The position numbers and the translations under genes were made by a program. Of a stretch of 64,000 bases of DNA, positions 46,722-55,662 are shown in pieces. Source of the stretch: Neobacillus cucumis. GTDB lineage: Bacteria; Bacillota; Bacilli; Bacillales_B; DSM-18226. The notes beneath the pieces were generated by a model. It worked only from the letters and a program-made list of their open reading frames with translations, searched no databases and was not told the DNA's origin. The DNA lies in NCBI RefSeq assembly GCF_023715505.1, contig NZ_JAMBOH010000022.1, forward strand, positions 18,178 to 82,177, given 5' to 3'. How positions within the stretch are numbered: the stretch's first letter is position 1; every line of letters begins with the position of its first letter.

Positions 46722-48683
46722 ATGACTAAACTTAACTCGTCCACACGTTTAAAGGTAAAAAGGGATACTTTTTTTCTACCAGACCCAAAGGGTGGTGTGT
46801 ATTTTCGAAATAACTTAAGCTCATTTCGATTGGAAGGCAATACGATCTATCAGTGGATTGAAAAATTGATGCCGATGTTTAATGGGGAGCAAACATTGGG
46901 AGATTTGACAAAGGGATTAACGCCGCCATATCGTGACAGGGTATATGAAATTGGAGAAACGTTGTACAAGAATGGCTTTGTTCGAGATATCAGCCAAGAT
47001 ATTCCCCATCAATTAAATAGTAAAGTTTTGGAAAAGTATGCTTCGCAAATTGAATTTATTGAGAATTTTGTGGAATCGGGTGCCTATCATTTTCAAGAAT
47101 ACCGTCAGGCTAAAGTCCTGGCTGTCGGCTCTGGTTCTTTTGTGGTTTCGTTGGTTTCTGCGTTAATGGATTCAGGACTGCCTAAATTAAATGTTATGTT
47201 AACAGATGGGGTTCCTACAGATCGGCTGCGGCTCAATGAATTAGTGCAAAATGCCAGGAAGTTAGATTCAGATGTTGAAATAGTCGAAGTACCCTTTCAT
47301 AAAAGGGCGGGAAATATTTATTGGAAAGAAGCTGTGCAGCCCTTTGATTGGATTCTTTATGTCTCTCAGGATGGAAATATAAATGAATTAAGGGATCTTA
47401 ATCAAGTGTGCAAAGAAGAAAAGAAGTCATTTCTACCGGCCATATGTTTAGAACAAGTGGGGCTCTCTGGTCCATTGGTTCATGCAGAATCAGAAGGATG
47501 TTGGGAGTCCGCGTGGCGCAGAATTCACCAATCTGCCGTGCAAGCTAATGGGCAGGTTCAACCCTTTTCTTCAACAGCCGGGGCGATTCTAGCGAATGTT
47601 ACGGTATTTGAATTTTTCAAGAAGGCTACTGGAATTGCAGGTTCCAATCAAAGTAGTCAAATTTACCTGCTTAATCCTGAGACGATGGAAGGAGACTGGA
47701 TATCATTCATCACACACCCATTGGTAACATCTACTAATGTTACGCCCAGATTGATTGAAGATATTGATTTAAGGATTAAAAAAGAATCGGAAAAAAGGAA
47801 TCCACCGGAATTCCTCTTGGAATATTTCAGTCGATTAACTTCAGAAGAAATAGGTATTTTCCATACTTGGGAGGAAAGAAATTTAACGCAGCTTCCACTT
47901 TCACAGTGCTATATTCAAGCAGTTAATCCACTGTCAGAGGGACCGGCAGAACTCCTGTCAGAAGCGATTTGTGCAGGTTTAACACATGAGGAAGCAAAAA
48001 GAAATGCCGGGCTGACAGGCATTGAAATGTATGTATCTAAAATGATAAATTCATCTATTTTTGGATTCAAAAATCAGAGAGATATGGTTGGAGTGGATAT
48101 ACCAGAAGGATATATCGGCATCGGTGCAGGGGAAACCTTTGCAGAGGCAGTTTGTCGAGGGCTGCAAGAATATCTTAATGAGGAATTGAGAAAAAGAAAG
48201 GACGATCCACTGAATAAGATTTATCGGTTGCAGCTAGGCACAATGGTAGATAAACGATGCAGATTTTACTTAAATGCCGTGACTACCTTAAATGGTGCAC
48301 CGACAATCGGAATGAAAGAAGATATACTAGGCTTCCCTGTTCTATGGGTAAAGTCGAATGGACGCCTGTACACCAGGGCCGATTTAAATACAACATTGGC
48401 ATTACAAACTGCTTTACAACAGGCACTTTTGGATAGTCAAAACAAGGTGAGTTCCGAAGTGAGGCAAGAGATGGAGTCAGCGGTTTTTCTGGAAAGACAA
48501 GAAACCAAACTTGAATTTCCCTCTAGTGAAGACATGACACACTTGGAGCTATTACAATCCTCTATTCAGGTATTGAATCGAAACAGCAAACGGTTATTTG
48601 TCTACGATCTAACATTCGAACCCTTTTTAAAACAGGAGCTGGCAGGAGTGTATGGTGTACAGGTGCGAGAGGAGGAATCCTAA
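46722..48683 (+). CDS. ThiF/E1-like thiazole peptide maturation protein
   Basis: This is the E1-like partner of the azole-forming synthetase in heterocycloanthracin-type clusters, thought to bind the leader and deliver it to YcaO. The 653-residue product has an N-terminal winged-helix-like part (FRLEGNTIYQWIEKLMPMFNGEQTLGDL) suited to leader recognition, then an adenylation-fold-like segment beginning KVLAVGSGSFVVSLVSALMDSG (about 130-150). ATG follows AAGGAGGAGCTGA. Its stop shares one base with the YcaO start. Confidence 0.85.
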   Translation: MTKLNSSTRLKVKRDTFFLPDPKGGVYFRNNLSSFRLEGNTIYQWIEKLMPMFNGEQTLGDLTKGLTPPYRDRVYEIGETLYKNGFVRDISQDIPHQLNSKVLEKYASQIEFIENFVESGAYHFQEYRQAKVLAVGSGSFVVSLVSALMDSGLPKLNVMLTDGVPTDRLRLNELVQNARKLDSDVEIVEVPFHKRAGNIYWKEAVQPFDWILYVSQDGNINELRDLNQVCKEEKKSFLPAICLEQVGLSGPLVHAESEGCWESAWRRIHQSAVQANGQVQPFSSTAGAILANVTVFEFFKKATGIAGSNQSSQIYLLNPETMEGDWISFITHPLVTSTNVTPRLIEDIDLRIKKESEKRNPPEFLLEYFSRLTSEEIGIFHTWEERNLTQLPLSQCYIQAVNPLSEGPAELLSEAICAGLTHEEAKRNAGLTGIEMYVSKMINSSIFGFKNQRDMVGVDIPEGYIGIGAGETFAEAVCRGLQEYLNEELRKRKDDPLNKIYRLQLGTMVDKRCRFYLNAVTTLNGAPTIGMKEDILGFPVLWVKSNGRLYTRADLNTTLALQTALQQALLDSQNKVSSEVRQEMESAVFLERQETKLEFPSSEDMTHLELLQSSIQVLNRNSKRLFVYDLTFEPFLKQELAGVYGVQVREEES

Positions 48684-50623
48684 TGACTGTCCATATTCTC
48701 ATTGATGGAGAGGGTTTATTAGCGGATTATGTTTTTGAACAATTATCCGGAAGTTATCTCGTAAGGCGTCAGAGCCATTTTGAAGAGGCCCCCGAAGAAA
48801 CAGAACTAGCTCTGGTCCTGCATGATGCCTGGCATCCATCCATTCATCAAAAAGCGGAAGAAAAGTATAGGAACAAGGGTGTCCCATGGCTTAGGGGTTT
48901 CGTTTCATTTGGAGAGGGAATCATTGGTCCATTAGTACGCCCTGGTACACCAGGGTGCTCCCGCTGTGCTGACCTAAGGCGCATGATAGCCGGACCCGAC
49001 CGGCAGGAAATGTGGCATTTTCAGGTGAGAATGGCACAAGGAGGAGGTGTCCTCCGTGATGCCTGGGCATCACGAACGGGACTATCGCAAATGGCAACCC
49101 TAATCAGTGACGAAGTGAAGAGGATTCTTGAAGGAGAACCGAGCTGCTTAGAAGAGAGGATGTTCATTACCAATCTGAGAACATTAACGAACTCAAGCCA
49201 CTTTTTCTTGCCTGATCCATTGTGCCCGATATGCAGTCCATTACCTGATGATACACCGGAATTGGCTCAAATTAAATTAAAATCCAGTCCCAAATTTAAA
49301 AATGCTGGTTATCGCTGCCGTTCAATGGATGAATTGAAAACAGTGCTGGTCAAAGATTATCTGGATTATCGTACTGGGGTCATGAATGGAAAAATGCAGG
49401 ATTTTACTCTGCCATTTGCCGATGTTTTGGTTAACATGCCATTGTTTGAAGGAGACGAAGGCGTAGGTGGCCGGTCTAATTCTTATGAAATGAGTGAGTT
49501 AACTGCCATTTTAGAGGGTTTAGAACGGTATTGCGGGATCGAGCCTCGAGGCAAAAGGAAGGTAGTACGTGATAGTTATCATAATTTAAAGGATCAAGCA
49601 TTAAATCCAGCCCTAGTAGGTTTACATGAAAAGGAGCAATATGCAAAGCCTCATTTTCCATTTAAACCATTTCACCCTGATGACCCAATGAATTGGGTCT
49701 GGGGATATTCGTTTTTACAAGAGCGTCCAATACTGGTTCCGGAGTTACTCGCCTATTACAGTTTGGGCTATGGGGAGGGTTTTGTATATGAAACCTCTAA
49801 CGGCTGTGCATTAGGCGGGAGTTTAGAGGAGGCCATATTCCATGCCATTATGGAGGTCGTCGAGAGGGATTCATTTTTGTTAACCTGGTATGCAAAACTA
49901 CCGCTTCCGCGTCTTGACCTTCGTTCTGCTAACGATAAAGAATTAGAGCTGATGGTCGACCGAATACGCGAGGTGGCTGGATATGACCTCTATTTTTACA
50001 ATTCGACGATGGAACATGAGATCCCAAGTGTTTGGGCCGTGGCAAAGAATCGAAGCTCAAAGGGTGTTAACCTGATTTGTGCAGCCGGAGCTAATCCCGA
50101 TCCTGTGAGAGCGGTAAAAAGCTCGATTTACGAGCTCGCGGGAATGATGGTTAGGCATGACGAAAAATTGGAGAAAAACCGGCAGAGATATGAAGAAATG
50201 TTAAAAAATCCGTTCGCAGTACGTACCATGGAGGACCATGGCCTGCTCTACGCTCTTCGGGAAGCAGAGGAACGCCTGAACTTTTTATTGGATGATCATC
50301 GTCCATTACGAACGTTTGCTGAAGAATTTAAACCATCACCGGCAAATACGGATTTGAAGGAGGATCTTGATGAGATTCTTCAAAGGTTTCGCAGGTTAGA
50401 CCTCGAGGTTATTGTCGTTGACCAAACGACTCCGATAACTAAGCGGAACGGATTATTCTGTGCAAAGGTATTGATTCCTGGTATGTTACCAATAACATTC
50501 GGTCATCACCTGACCCGAGTGAATGGGCTGGAAAGGGTCCTTAAAGTGCCAATGAAACTTGGATTTATAAAACAGCCGTTAACATATGGACAGCTAAATT
50601 CATATCCCCACCCATTCCCATAA
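48683..50623 (+). CDS. YcaO-type azoline-forming cyclodehydratase
   Basis: This uses ATP to convert Cys/Ser in the precursor into azolines. The 646-residue product fuses an N-terminal E1-like region, with zinc cysteines Cys92/Cys95 (CSRC) and Cys181/Cys184 (CPIC), to a C-terminal YcaO domain. Visible YcaO features are RSNSYEMSELTAILEGLERYCG, GCALGGSLEEAIFHAIMEVVERDSF, and a proline-rich end PHPFP matching the PxPxP C-terminus needed for activity. The start overlaps the previous stop (TAATG). Confidence 0.92.
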   Translation: MTVHILIDGEGLLADYVFEQLSGSYLVRRQSHFEEAPEETELALVLHDAWHPSIHQKAEEKYRNKGVPWLRGFVSFGEGIIGPLVRPGTPGCSRCADLRRMIAGPDRQEMWHFQVRMAQGGGVLRDAWASRTGLSQMATLISDEVKRILEGEPSCLEERMFITNLRTLTNSSHFFLPDPLCPICSPLPDDTPELAQIKLKSSPKFKNAGYRCRSMDELKTVLVKDYLDYRTGVMNGKMQDFTLPFADVLVNMPLFEGDEGVGGRSNSYEMSELTAILEGLERYCGIEPRGKRKVVRDSYHNLKDQALNPALVGLHEKEQYAKPHFPFKPFHPDDPMNWVWGYSFLQERPILVPELLAYYSLGYGEGFVYETSNGCALGGSLEEAIFHAIMEVVERDSFLLTWYAKLPLPRLDLRSANDKELELMVDRIREVAGYDLYFYNSTMEHEIPSVWAVAKNRSSKGVNLICAAGANPDPVRAVKSSIYELAGMMVRHDEKLEKNRQRYEEMLKNPFAVRTMEDHGLLYALREAEERLNFLLDDHRPLRTFAEEFKPSPANTDLKEDLDEILQRFRRLDLEVIVVDQTTPITKRNGLFCAKVLIPGMLPITFGHHLTRVNGLERVLKVPMKLGFIKQPLTYGQLNSYPHPFP

Positions 50624-50645
50624 TTAAATCGTAGGAGGTGTAAGA

Positions 50646-52232
50646 TTGGAGCTAGAAACATTTCTGCACCATCTTCATTTTGATACCGAAAAACTCTTTC
50701 CTCCAGATTGGCAAGTGGATTGGAAAGATGCACCCCTTCCCTATAAACTGTACCGCGGCTTACCAGAGATCCCTCTGAGTGCAGATGTACCGTTAACACT
50801 CAATGGACGGGAAACTCAGGCAGAACCAAGTCTGAGGGAGCTGGGTCATTTCTTATGGTATGTATACGGCCTTACTCAATACTCTCAATCTGCTTTAATC
50901 GAGAATACCAAGGAAAAAGCTGCTTTGAGCTATGCCCAATTATTACGAAGATTTGTACCGTCAGGAGGGGCGTTATATCCCAATGAGTTATATGTGTATA
51001 TAAAGCTAGAGGACGCACCACAGGGAATTTATCATTACGATGTAGCCCACCACCGCCTCCTCTTGCTGCGAGAAGGAAATTACGATTCGTACTTATCAAG
51101 AAGTCTTGGAAATAGCAATGATCTTTCTGACTGTTTCTGTACTGTTTTTGTTTCGACACTTTTTTGGAAAAATTTCTATAAATACAATAATTTTTCCTAC
51201 AGGCTCCAAGGGTTAGATGCCGGTGTGCTAATTGGGCAAGCGTTAGAAGTGGCTAATCGGATGGGGTTCTCTTCACGGGTATGCTACCAATTTCTTGATC
51301 GGTCTATCAATCATTTACTTGGCCTATCTGAACAGGACGAAAGCGTATATGCGGTTATCCCATTATCCATTAATCAATCTATCCATTGTGTTTATAACGA
51401 TAATAATAGTGAAGAAATTGTTTCTGACACCGAATTGATCCCTGAAATTCCATTGTTGAACCATGAGTCCTATAATCGATCTAAGAGAGTCATTGATTAT
51501 CCGATGCTGAGAAAAATGACTGAAGCATCGTTCTTGAAAACAACAAAGACATTTGTGAAGATAAAAAAAAATAATCGTGAGAAACCGTCCTTAGGTACGG
51601 AGGTTGTCATGCTGCCATTTACCGAGTACTTTTCATACGATCTTGCATCCGTTTGTAGAGAGAGGCGTTCTCCTGATATTGATTTTATGATAGGTAAAGT
51701 TAGTCAAACGCAACTATCAACTTTGTTAAAAGAAACATTTTCCTTATCGTATCAAAATGACCTTCAAGACACACATAGGAATGCTGAAGCTCGTGTCTAT
51801 TTGTATGGCAGTTTTTATAATGTGGAGGGAGTTCCAAATGGTGCCTATGCTTATGACAAAAGCGCTCATGCACTGCGGAGAATAACCCAGGGGGATTTTC
51901 GGGAGTTTTTACAGTATGGATTAACAATGCCCAATATAAATCTGTTTCAAGTTCCGCTCTGTCTGCATCTTGTAGGAGACAAGGACCACCTCAAAACGGA
52001 ATTGGGATATAGAGGATACCGCATTCAACAAATGGAGGCGGGGATACTATTGCAACGACTGCTCTTGGTGACGTGTGCATTAGGGATGGGGGGGCACCCA
52101 CTATTAGGATTCGATGTAAACCAGTGTGATGAACTTTACGGGATCAATTCGAACGAAAAAACAAGTCTAATCCAAATCCCAGTCGGTCCATACCGTCCTC
52201 GTGCCTGGTTAAAAGGGAGTTTGCTTAGCTAG
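50646..52232 (+). CDS. SagB/ThcOx-type azoline dehydrogenase (two nitroreductase domains)
   Basis: This is a flavin enzyme that oxidises azolines to thiazoles/oxazoles. The 528-residue product shows two nitroreductase-like halves: SYAQLLRRFVPSGGALYPNELYVY...GLDAGVLIGQALEVANRMGF (about 100-210) and a second ending MEAGILLQRLLLVTCALGMGGHPLLGFD (about 460-490). The start is TTG after TAGGAGGTGTAAGA, 22 nt after the YcaO gene. It is followed by a terminator. No dedicated transporter or protease lies in the cluster. Confidence 0.9.
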   Translation: MELETFLHHLHFDTEKLFPPDWQVDWKDAPLPYKLYRGLPEIPLSADVPLTLNGRETQAEPSLRELGHFLWYVYGLTQYSQSALIENTKEKAALSYAQLLRRFVPSGGALYPNELYVYIKLEDAPQGIYHYDVAHHRLLLLREGNYDSYLSRSLGNSNDLSDCFCTVFVSTLFWKNFYKYNNFSYRLQGLDAGVLIGQALEVANRMGFSSRVCYQFLDRSINHLLGLSEQDESVYAVIPLSINQSIHCVYNDNNSEEIVSDTELIPEIPLLNHESYNRSKRVIDYPMLRKMTEASFLKTTKTFVKIKKNNREKPSLGTEVVMLPFTEYFSYDLASVCRERRSPDIDFMIGKVSQTQLSTLLKETFSLSYQNDLQDTHRNAEARVYLYGSFYNVEGVPNGAYAYDKSAHALRRITQGDFREFLQYGLTMPNINLFQVPLCLHLVGDKDHLKTELGYRGYRIQQMEAGILLQRLLLVTCALGMGGHPLLGFDVNQCDELYGINSNEKTSLIQIPVGPYRPRAWLKGSLLS

Positions 52233-52305
52233 GTGAAACTTTTTTGTTAACTGTCTGGGTTTCTTTAGTTTATAATATCAACTGATCACTAAGAATATCC
52301 AAGAC

Positions 52306-52339
52306 GCTTAACCATATTGGTTGGGGGTCTTTTTTTTTG
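52306..52339 (+). terminator. Terminator of the peptide cluster, rpsI-terminator-like (copy D)
   Basis: AAGACGCTTAACC and GGTTGGGGGTCTTTTTTTTT form the stem and tail. The shape and much of the sequence match the rpsI terminator, but no rpsI coding fragment precedes it. Confidence 0.85.
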
Positions 52340-52425
52340 GATAAATTACATTTCTCGAATTGGACTGTTCATGGAATTGTGAGCGTCACATCGATTAATA
52401 AATCTGGCATTTAGGTTATTTCCTC

Positions 52426-52453
52426 ACATGGACTATGGTTTATACATAAAATA
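52426..52453 (+). promoter_or_regulatory. Sigma-K-like promoter of the GerPA/PF-like gene
   Basis: AC (52426-52427), 17 nt, then CATAAAATA (52445-52453), matching the AC/CATANNNTA sigma-K pattern. gerP genes are sigma-K dependent in Bacillus. The motif is short, so it remains tentative. Confidence 0.4.
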
Positions 52454-52488
52454 GTGTACTCAGTAAGGGAGAATAGGAGGAAATTAGA

Positions 52489-52743
52489 ATGCCTTCTGTT
52501 ATTAATTTAGGTGTTTTTAACGTAAATTCGCCTCAAGCTAGTTCGGCTATCTTTATTGGCGAAGGTGTTGTAAATGGAATGGATGCGAACAGGAAGTATA
52601 ATTTAAACATGGGGGGCGTCTATGGTTTTAATAATGCAATGGCGGGGAATTTAAATAATATTGCAGATAGCTTTGAAATGTTAGATGGGGTTATCTTTGA
52701 CCAAGACCTAAAGCCGAATATCGGGGGCGGTGGAAATATATAA
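52489..52743 (+). CDS. GerPA/GerPF-family spore germination protein
   Basis: These are small coat/inner-coat proteins that help germinants reach their receptors. The 84-residue product has the family pattern INLGVFNVNSPQASSAIFIGEGVVNGMDANRKYN...GGVYGFNNAM. ATG follows ATAGGAGGAAATTAGA. It lies 250 nt after the peptide cluster, with its own sigma-K-like promoter. Confidence 0.82.
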   Translation: MPSVINLGVFNVNSPQASSAIFIGEGVVNGMDANRKYNLNMGGVYGFNNAMAGNLNNIADSFEMLDGVIFDQDLKPNIGGGGNI

Positions 52744-52757
52744 GTTGATAAGAGAAA

Positions 52758-52793
52758 AAACAATAAACCCTCTGATTAATCAAGGGTTTTTTT
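52758..52793. terminator. Bidirectional terminator between convergent gerP-like genes
   Basis: AAAACAATAAACCCT and AAGGGTTTTTTT form a stem with A and T runs on both sides, serving the genes ending at 52743 (+) and 52780 (-). Confidence 0.8.
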
Positions 52794-53040
52794 GATTGCT
52801 GTCCTTTTTGAGGGGCTCCAAATTTCCTTTGCTCTCTTTTTCATGATTGGTTAATGACGCAGTCATATGTGCAAGGTTATTTCGATCACCATGAATATTC
52901 CCTAAGCCTTGGTTGTGTTTTTTGCTATTTTTAAAGTCCTCGATAAAATTGTTCCCGATACTAAAACATGAGGCACCTTCGATTGAACCGATTTTAATCG
53001 TTCCGATATGAAAGGTTGGAGAAAGAATAGGGGAAGCCAT
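52780..53040 (-). CDS. GerPA/GerPF-family spore germination protein
   Basis: The 86-residue product has FHIGTIKIGSIEGASCFSIGNNFIEDFKNSKKHNQGLGNIHGDRN, the GerPA/PF pattern of two short beta elements and a Gly-Asn turn, followed by a charged tail. ATG follows AGGAGTGAATAAATA. It is 3 nt downstream of the next minus-strand gene, so the two are co-transcribed. Confidence 0.75.
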   Translation of the reverse strand: MASPILSPTFHIGTIKIGSIEGASCFSIGNNFIEDFKNSKKHNQGLGNIHGDRNNLAHMTASLTNHEKESKGNLEPLKKDSNQKNP

Positions 53041-53043
53041 TAT

Positions 53044-53244
53044 TTATTCACTCCTCTCTTTTTGATTGTTTTCCAACCACTTGTTCTCTGTAAGCCTATT
53101 TTCATCGCCGGACAATACTCCGAGTACTTCATTCACGACTTGACTAGAACGAAACTTTTTATGCGTATTTGTTCCACCCATGAAAAATCCCGATGATTGA
53201 CCGATACTTGTTATAGATATACTTCCTAACGTTAAATTCATCAT
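53044..53244 (-). CDS. Small GerP-like protein (GerPD/GerPF-like)
   Basis: The 66-residue product reads LTLGSISITSIGQSSGFFMGGTNTHKKFRSSQ, resembling the N-terminal half of GerPA/PF/PD-type proteins. Two adjacent ATGs follow AAAGG. It is the first gene of a two-gene minus-strand unit. Exact subfamily assignment is uncertain. Confidence 0.7.
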   Translation of the reverse strand: MMNLTLGSISITSIGQSSGFFMGGTNTHKKFRSSQVVNEVLGVLSGDENRLTENKWLENNQKERSE

Positions 53245-53371
53245 AGATTAGCTAACCTTTCTTAAACCATATTTAAATACAAAAAAATATTTCGAAATTT
53301 ATAGCACTCAATTTAATACAATAGTCTATTCAATATATGGGCGGATGACACAGTTATTTTTTAATAACGGC

Positions 53372-53399
53372 ACCAGACCCATTTCACTAACATAAGGTA
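53372..53399 (+). promoter_or_regulatory. Sigma-K-like promoter of the two-domain GerP-like gene
   Basis: AC (53372-53373), 17 nt, then CATAAGGTA (53391-53399) fits the sigma-K AC/CATANNNTA pattern at a suitable distance from the start codon. Confidence 0.45.
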
Positions 53400-53435
53400 A
53401 ACTAACTAAATGAAGATTAAAAAGTGGTGACAAAG

Positions 53436-53948
53436 ATGTTAAGGTCTCTAAATCTCAATCTTTCAGGTGGAATTCATATTCAAATGATGCAAAGACAATC
53501 CGGCATATTTATTGGAGAGAGAAATGTTGCAATTGGCTGGAGTTCGCATGGTAAGGAAAATAGTGTGATTGGAAATATTAGTGGTCAATCCAATCTCCTG
53601 CTCAACAATATATCTATCTTAAATGATCCAGACCTGGTAGATACACCCATCGATGACCGCGATATCAACATATCTTTTGAAAATCCAGGTGATGAGAATA
53701 CAATTACCAATATTAATCTTGAAGGCATTAATGTCAATAGAATCGAGCAAAACAGTTCTATATTCCTTGGCAAAGCCCATGTAAATGGGATGGATGCTAA
53801 TCAAAAAACAAATACCTCACAGGGTGCCGTATTGGGGCATAATAATCAACAGTTAAGTAATTTGAACCTCAATAATGATCAAGATATGGTAGATACCACT
53901 ATTGACGATCGCGATATTAAGATAGCCAACATTGAAAGAGAAATCTGA
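53436..53948 (+). CDS. Tandem-domain GerPA/GerPF-like spore germination protein
   Basis: This is a fusion of two GerP-type units. Unit 1 (about 1-60) has HIQMMQRQSGIFIGERNVAIGW...SVIGNISGQSN. Unit 2 (about 90-150) has VNRIEQNSSIFLGKAHVNGMDANQKTN...GAVLGHNNQ. Each is followed by a similar acidic stretch (LNDPDLVDTPIDDRDI and NNDQDMVDTTIDDRDI), so the whole is a tandem duplication. GerPA/PF are normally 70-75 residues; this has 170. ATG at 53436 fits AGTGGTG upstream; GTG 53424 is an alternative. Confidence 0.75.
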   Translation: MLRSLNLNLSGGIHIQMMQRQSGIFIGERNVAIGWSSHGKENSVIGNISGQSNLLLNNISILNDPDLVDTPIDDRDINISFENPGDENTITNINLEGINVNRIEQNSSIFLGKAHVNGMDANQKTNTSQGAVLGHNNQQLSNLNLNNDQDMVDTTIDDRDIKIANIEREI

Positions 53949-53996
53949 TTTCAATTATTCTACCTATAAATTGTCATTTGAGGATACCTATCATGC

Positions 53997-54395
53997 CTAG
54001 GAATCATAATGAAAACGAAATCCTTTTGAGGTCTTTATTATACTGTCTTGATTAGCGGAAGATTGATCAGACATTGTTTCCTTTTTCATATCATTCGAGT
54101 TCATGTGCATTTGAAGGGACTCGGCTAAATCATTGGAAGTGCTAATATTATTGCCTATAATTAATTTTCCGCTTAATTGGTCGATTTCAATATTATCCAA
54201 ACGAAATACGATATTTTCCAAATGGTCGATTTTAACCGTATCAAAATGGATATTCCTCATATTCCCATCCTTTTGCTGCTGTTCTAATAACTCAATAATT
54301 CGATCCAATTTGATCAAAATGGGCGAGTTTATTTTAATTTCTTCGACCTTTTCTTTTTCTTTCTGCTTCTTACGCATTGAAAAAAGTCCAAACAT
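53997..54395 (-). CDS. GerPC-like spore germination protein
   Basis: The 132-residue product has a short helical segment (KLDRIIELLEQQQKDGN) and then IDHLENIVFRLDNIEIDQLSGKLIIGNNI, which matches the GerPC pattern of an IEYKFDQLKVERLEGTLNIG-like element. It is shorter than GerPC (about 200) and lacks much of the N-terminal coiled coil. ATG follows AAAGGAGGGAAGTT. It completes a gerP-like set around the tandem-domain gene. Confidence 0.65.
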   Translation of the reverse strand: MFGLFSMRKKQKEKEKVEEIKINSPILIKLDRIIELLEQQQKDGNMRNIHFDTVKIDHLENIVFRLDNIEIDQLSGKLIIGNNISTSNDLAESLQMHMNSNDMKKETMSDQSSANQDSIIKTSKGFRFHYDS

Positions 54396-54537
54396 AACTT
54401 CCCTCCTTTACAGGGATGGTACATGGGGATAAAAGATACTGGACTCGTTGGGTTCAATTTATAAGAATTCTGTTATTTTGATGTTCTTTATAAATATATG
54501 GCTGTATTGTGGCAGTTTGTCAAAAAGGCTAAAATTT

Positions 54538-54568
54538 AACTCCCTGTTAAAGGATCGGGAGTTTTTTT
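54538..54568. terminator. Stem-loop between the gerPC-like gene and gerC
   Basis: AACTCCC and GGGAGTT with a 12-nt loop, followed by TTTTTTT on the plus strand and TTAAATTTT on the minus strand. It could end the minus-strand gerABC transcript. Confidence 0.6.
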
Positions 54569-54600
54569 GCTTGCAGCTGCATACACCAATTAACAGGTAA

Positions 54601-55662
54601 TTAATCTATTACCCCTGATTCTGTTATGGTTACATCTGCTTGAACGTTCATTTTTAAATACCTGTAATCTGCTTCCCACTTACTATAATTGAACTTTCTG
54701 GTTTTGCTTTTAATAAAATGACCGAATCCCACAGGATCAATATTTTTTGATTGAAATCTTTTGGTTAACTTTAGGCATTCCACTTCAATTTCCTTTTCTA
54801 ATTTTTTCTCAATCACTTTTAGTTTCTTTGGTGTCACACGGATACCTGAGTATTCATTTAATATCGCCTTAACCTTTATACGGATATTAACCTTTAAAGG
54901 CTTTCTTGAAACAAGATTCATTTTGTAATTGGAACGAATACTTTCAATTGCAGCTGCATCTTTACCAAGATTCACCTTTAAGGTTCCTTTACTATACTTG
55001 TCAACTAGCAGTTTAAAGTAGAACATTTTGTCAGGCGGAATGGTATCGACGACAAGACCATATCGAAAAAAACTAAGACCGCTAATTTCTACAGTTTTTT
55101 TGTTTAATTTTTTTATCCGAGGAAGATAAGGTGTCTTTCCTTTTTGATTAAAATCAAACAAAAAACGCTGCAGGTCGGTTTTAGGGACGTCTTTTGATTT
55201 CATATTATGGCGGATAAGATTGGACAGGTAAATAGCATTTCCTCTTTCACCATAAGTTCCGTTAATGACTTCTTTTGCTTTCCTTTCTGTTACAGCTAAG
55301 TATAATCTTGCGCCAATACTGGGATCACGTTGGAATGAATCAATTAAGTCCAAAATTCCCTTTTCTTTTGCAAGTCGTTCACCAAACAGGAGCACTTTAA
55401 GACTCCCTGTTACAAGTGGATCGGAGGATTGACGCTGTACATCTCTCAAAAAGTCCCTGCTTAAATTAGATGAAGACGAGAAGGTTTTATTTTTCACTGT
55501 TTTATCCGATAAATAGACGGGAACTAAGGCGGTACCGTGTATTTTCCCATCTGTATAATCATAAGCGGCTCCAGTCTCTAGATTGACATCATCCACGATC
55601 TCCTTTTGTATACAACCGACAAGTATGGTAGATAGAATGAGAAGAGAAATTAGTATTTTCAT
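54601..55662 (-). CDS. Germinant receptor subunit C (Ger(x)C lipoprotein)
   Basis: This is the lipoprotein subunit of a GerA-type nutrient receptor in the spore inner membrane. The 353-residue product has lipobox LVGC (Cys17) and a three-domain GerC body ending with the conserved-type SKWEADYRYLKMNVQADVTI. It overlaps the B gene by 4 nt, giving coupled translation in the order A-B-C. Confidence 0.9.
   Translation of the reverse strand: MKILISLLILSTILVGCIQKEIVDDVNLETGAAYDYTDGKIHGTALVPVYLSDKTVKNKTFSSSSNLSRDFLRDVQRQSSDPLVTGSLKVLLFGERLAKEKGILDLIDSFQRDPSIGARLYLAVTERKAKEVINGTYGERGNAIYLSNLIRHNMKSKDVPKTDLQRFLFDFNQKGKTPYLPRIKKLNKKTVEISGLSFFRYGLVVDTIPPDKMFYFKLLVDKYSKGTLKVNLGKDAAAIESIRSNYKMNLVSRKPLKVNIRIKVKAILNEYSGIRVTPKKLKVIEKKLEKEIEVECLKLTKRFQSKNIDPVGFGHFIKSKTRKFNYSKWEADYRYLKMNVQADVTITESGVID

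Noticed and set aside
35371..54600. Integrase, transposase or insertion sequence in the accessory region
   Set aside because: I looked for recombinase-like products and IS-type inverted ends and found none; the modules are defined only by the rpsI fragments.
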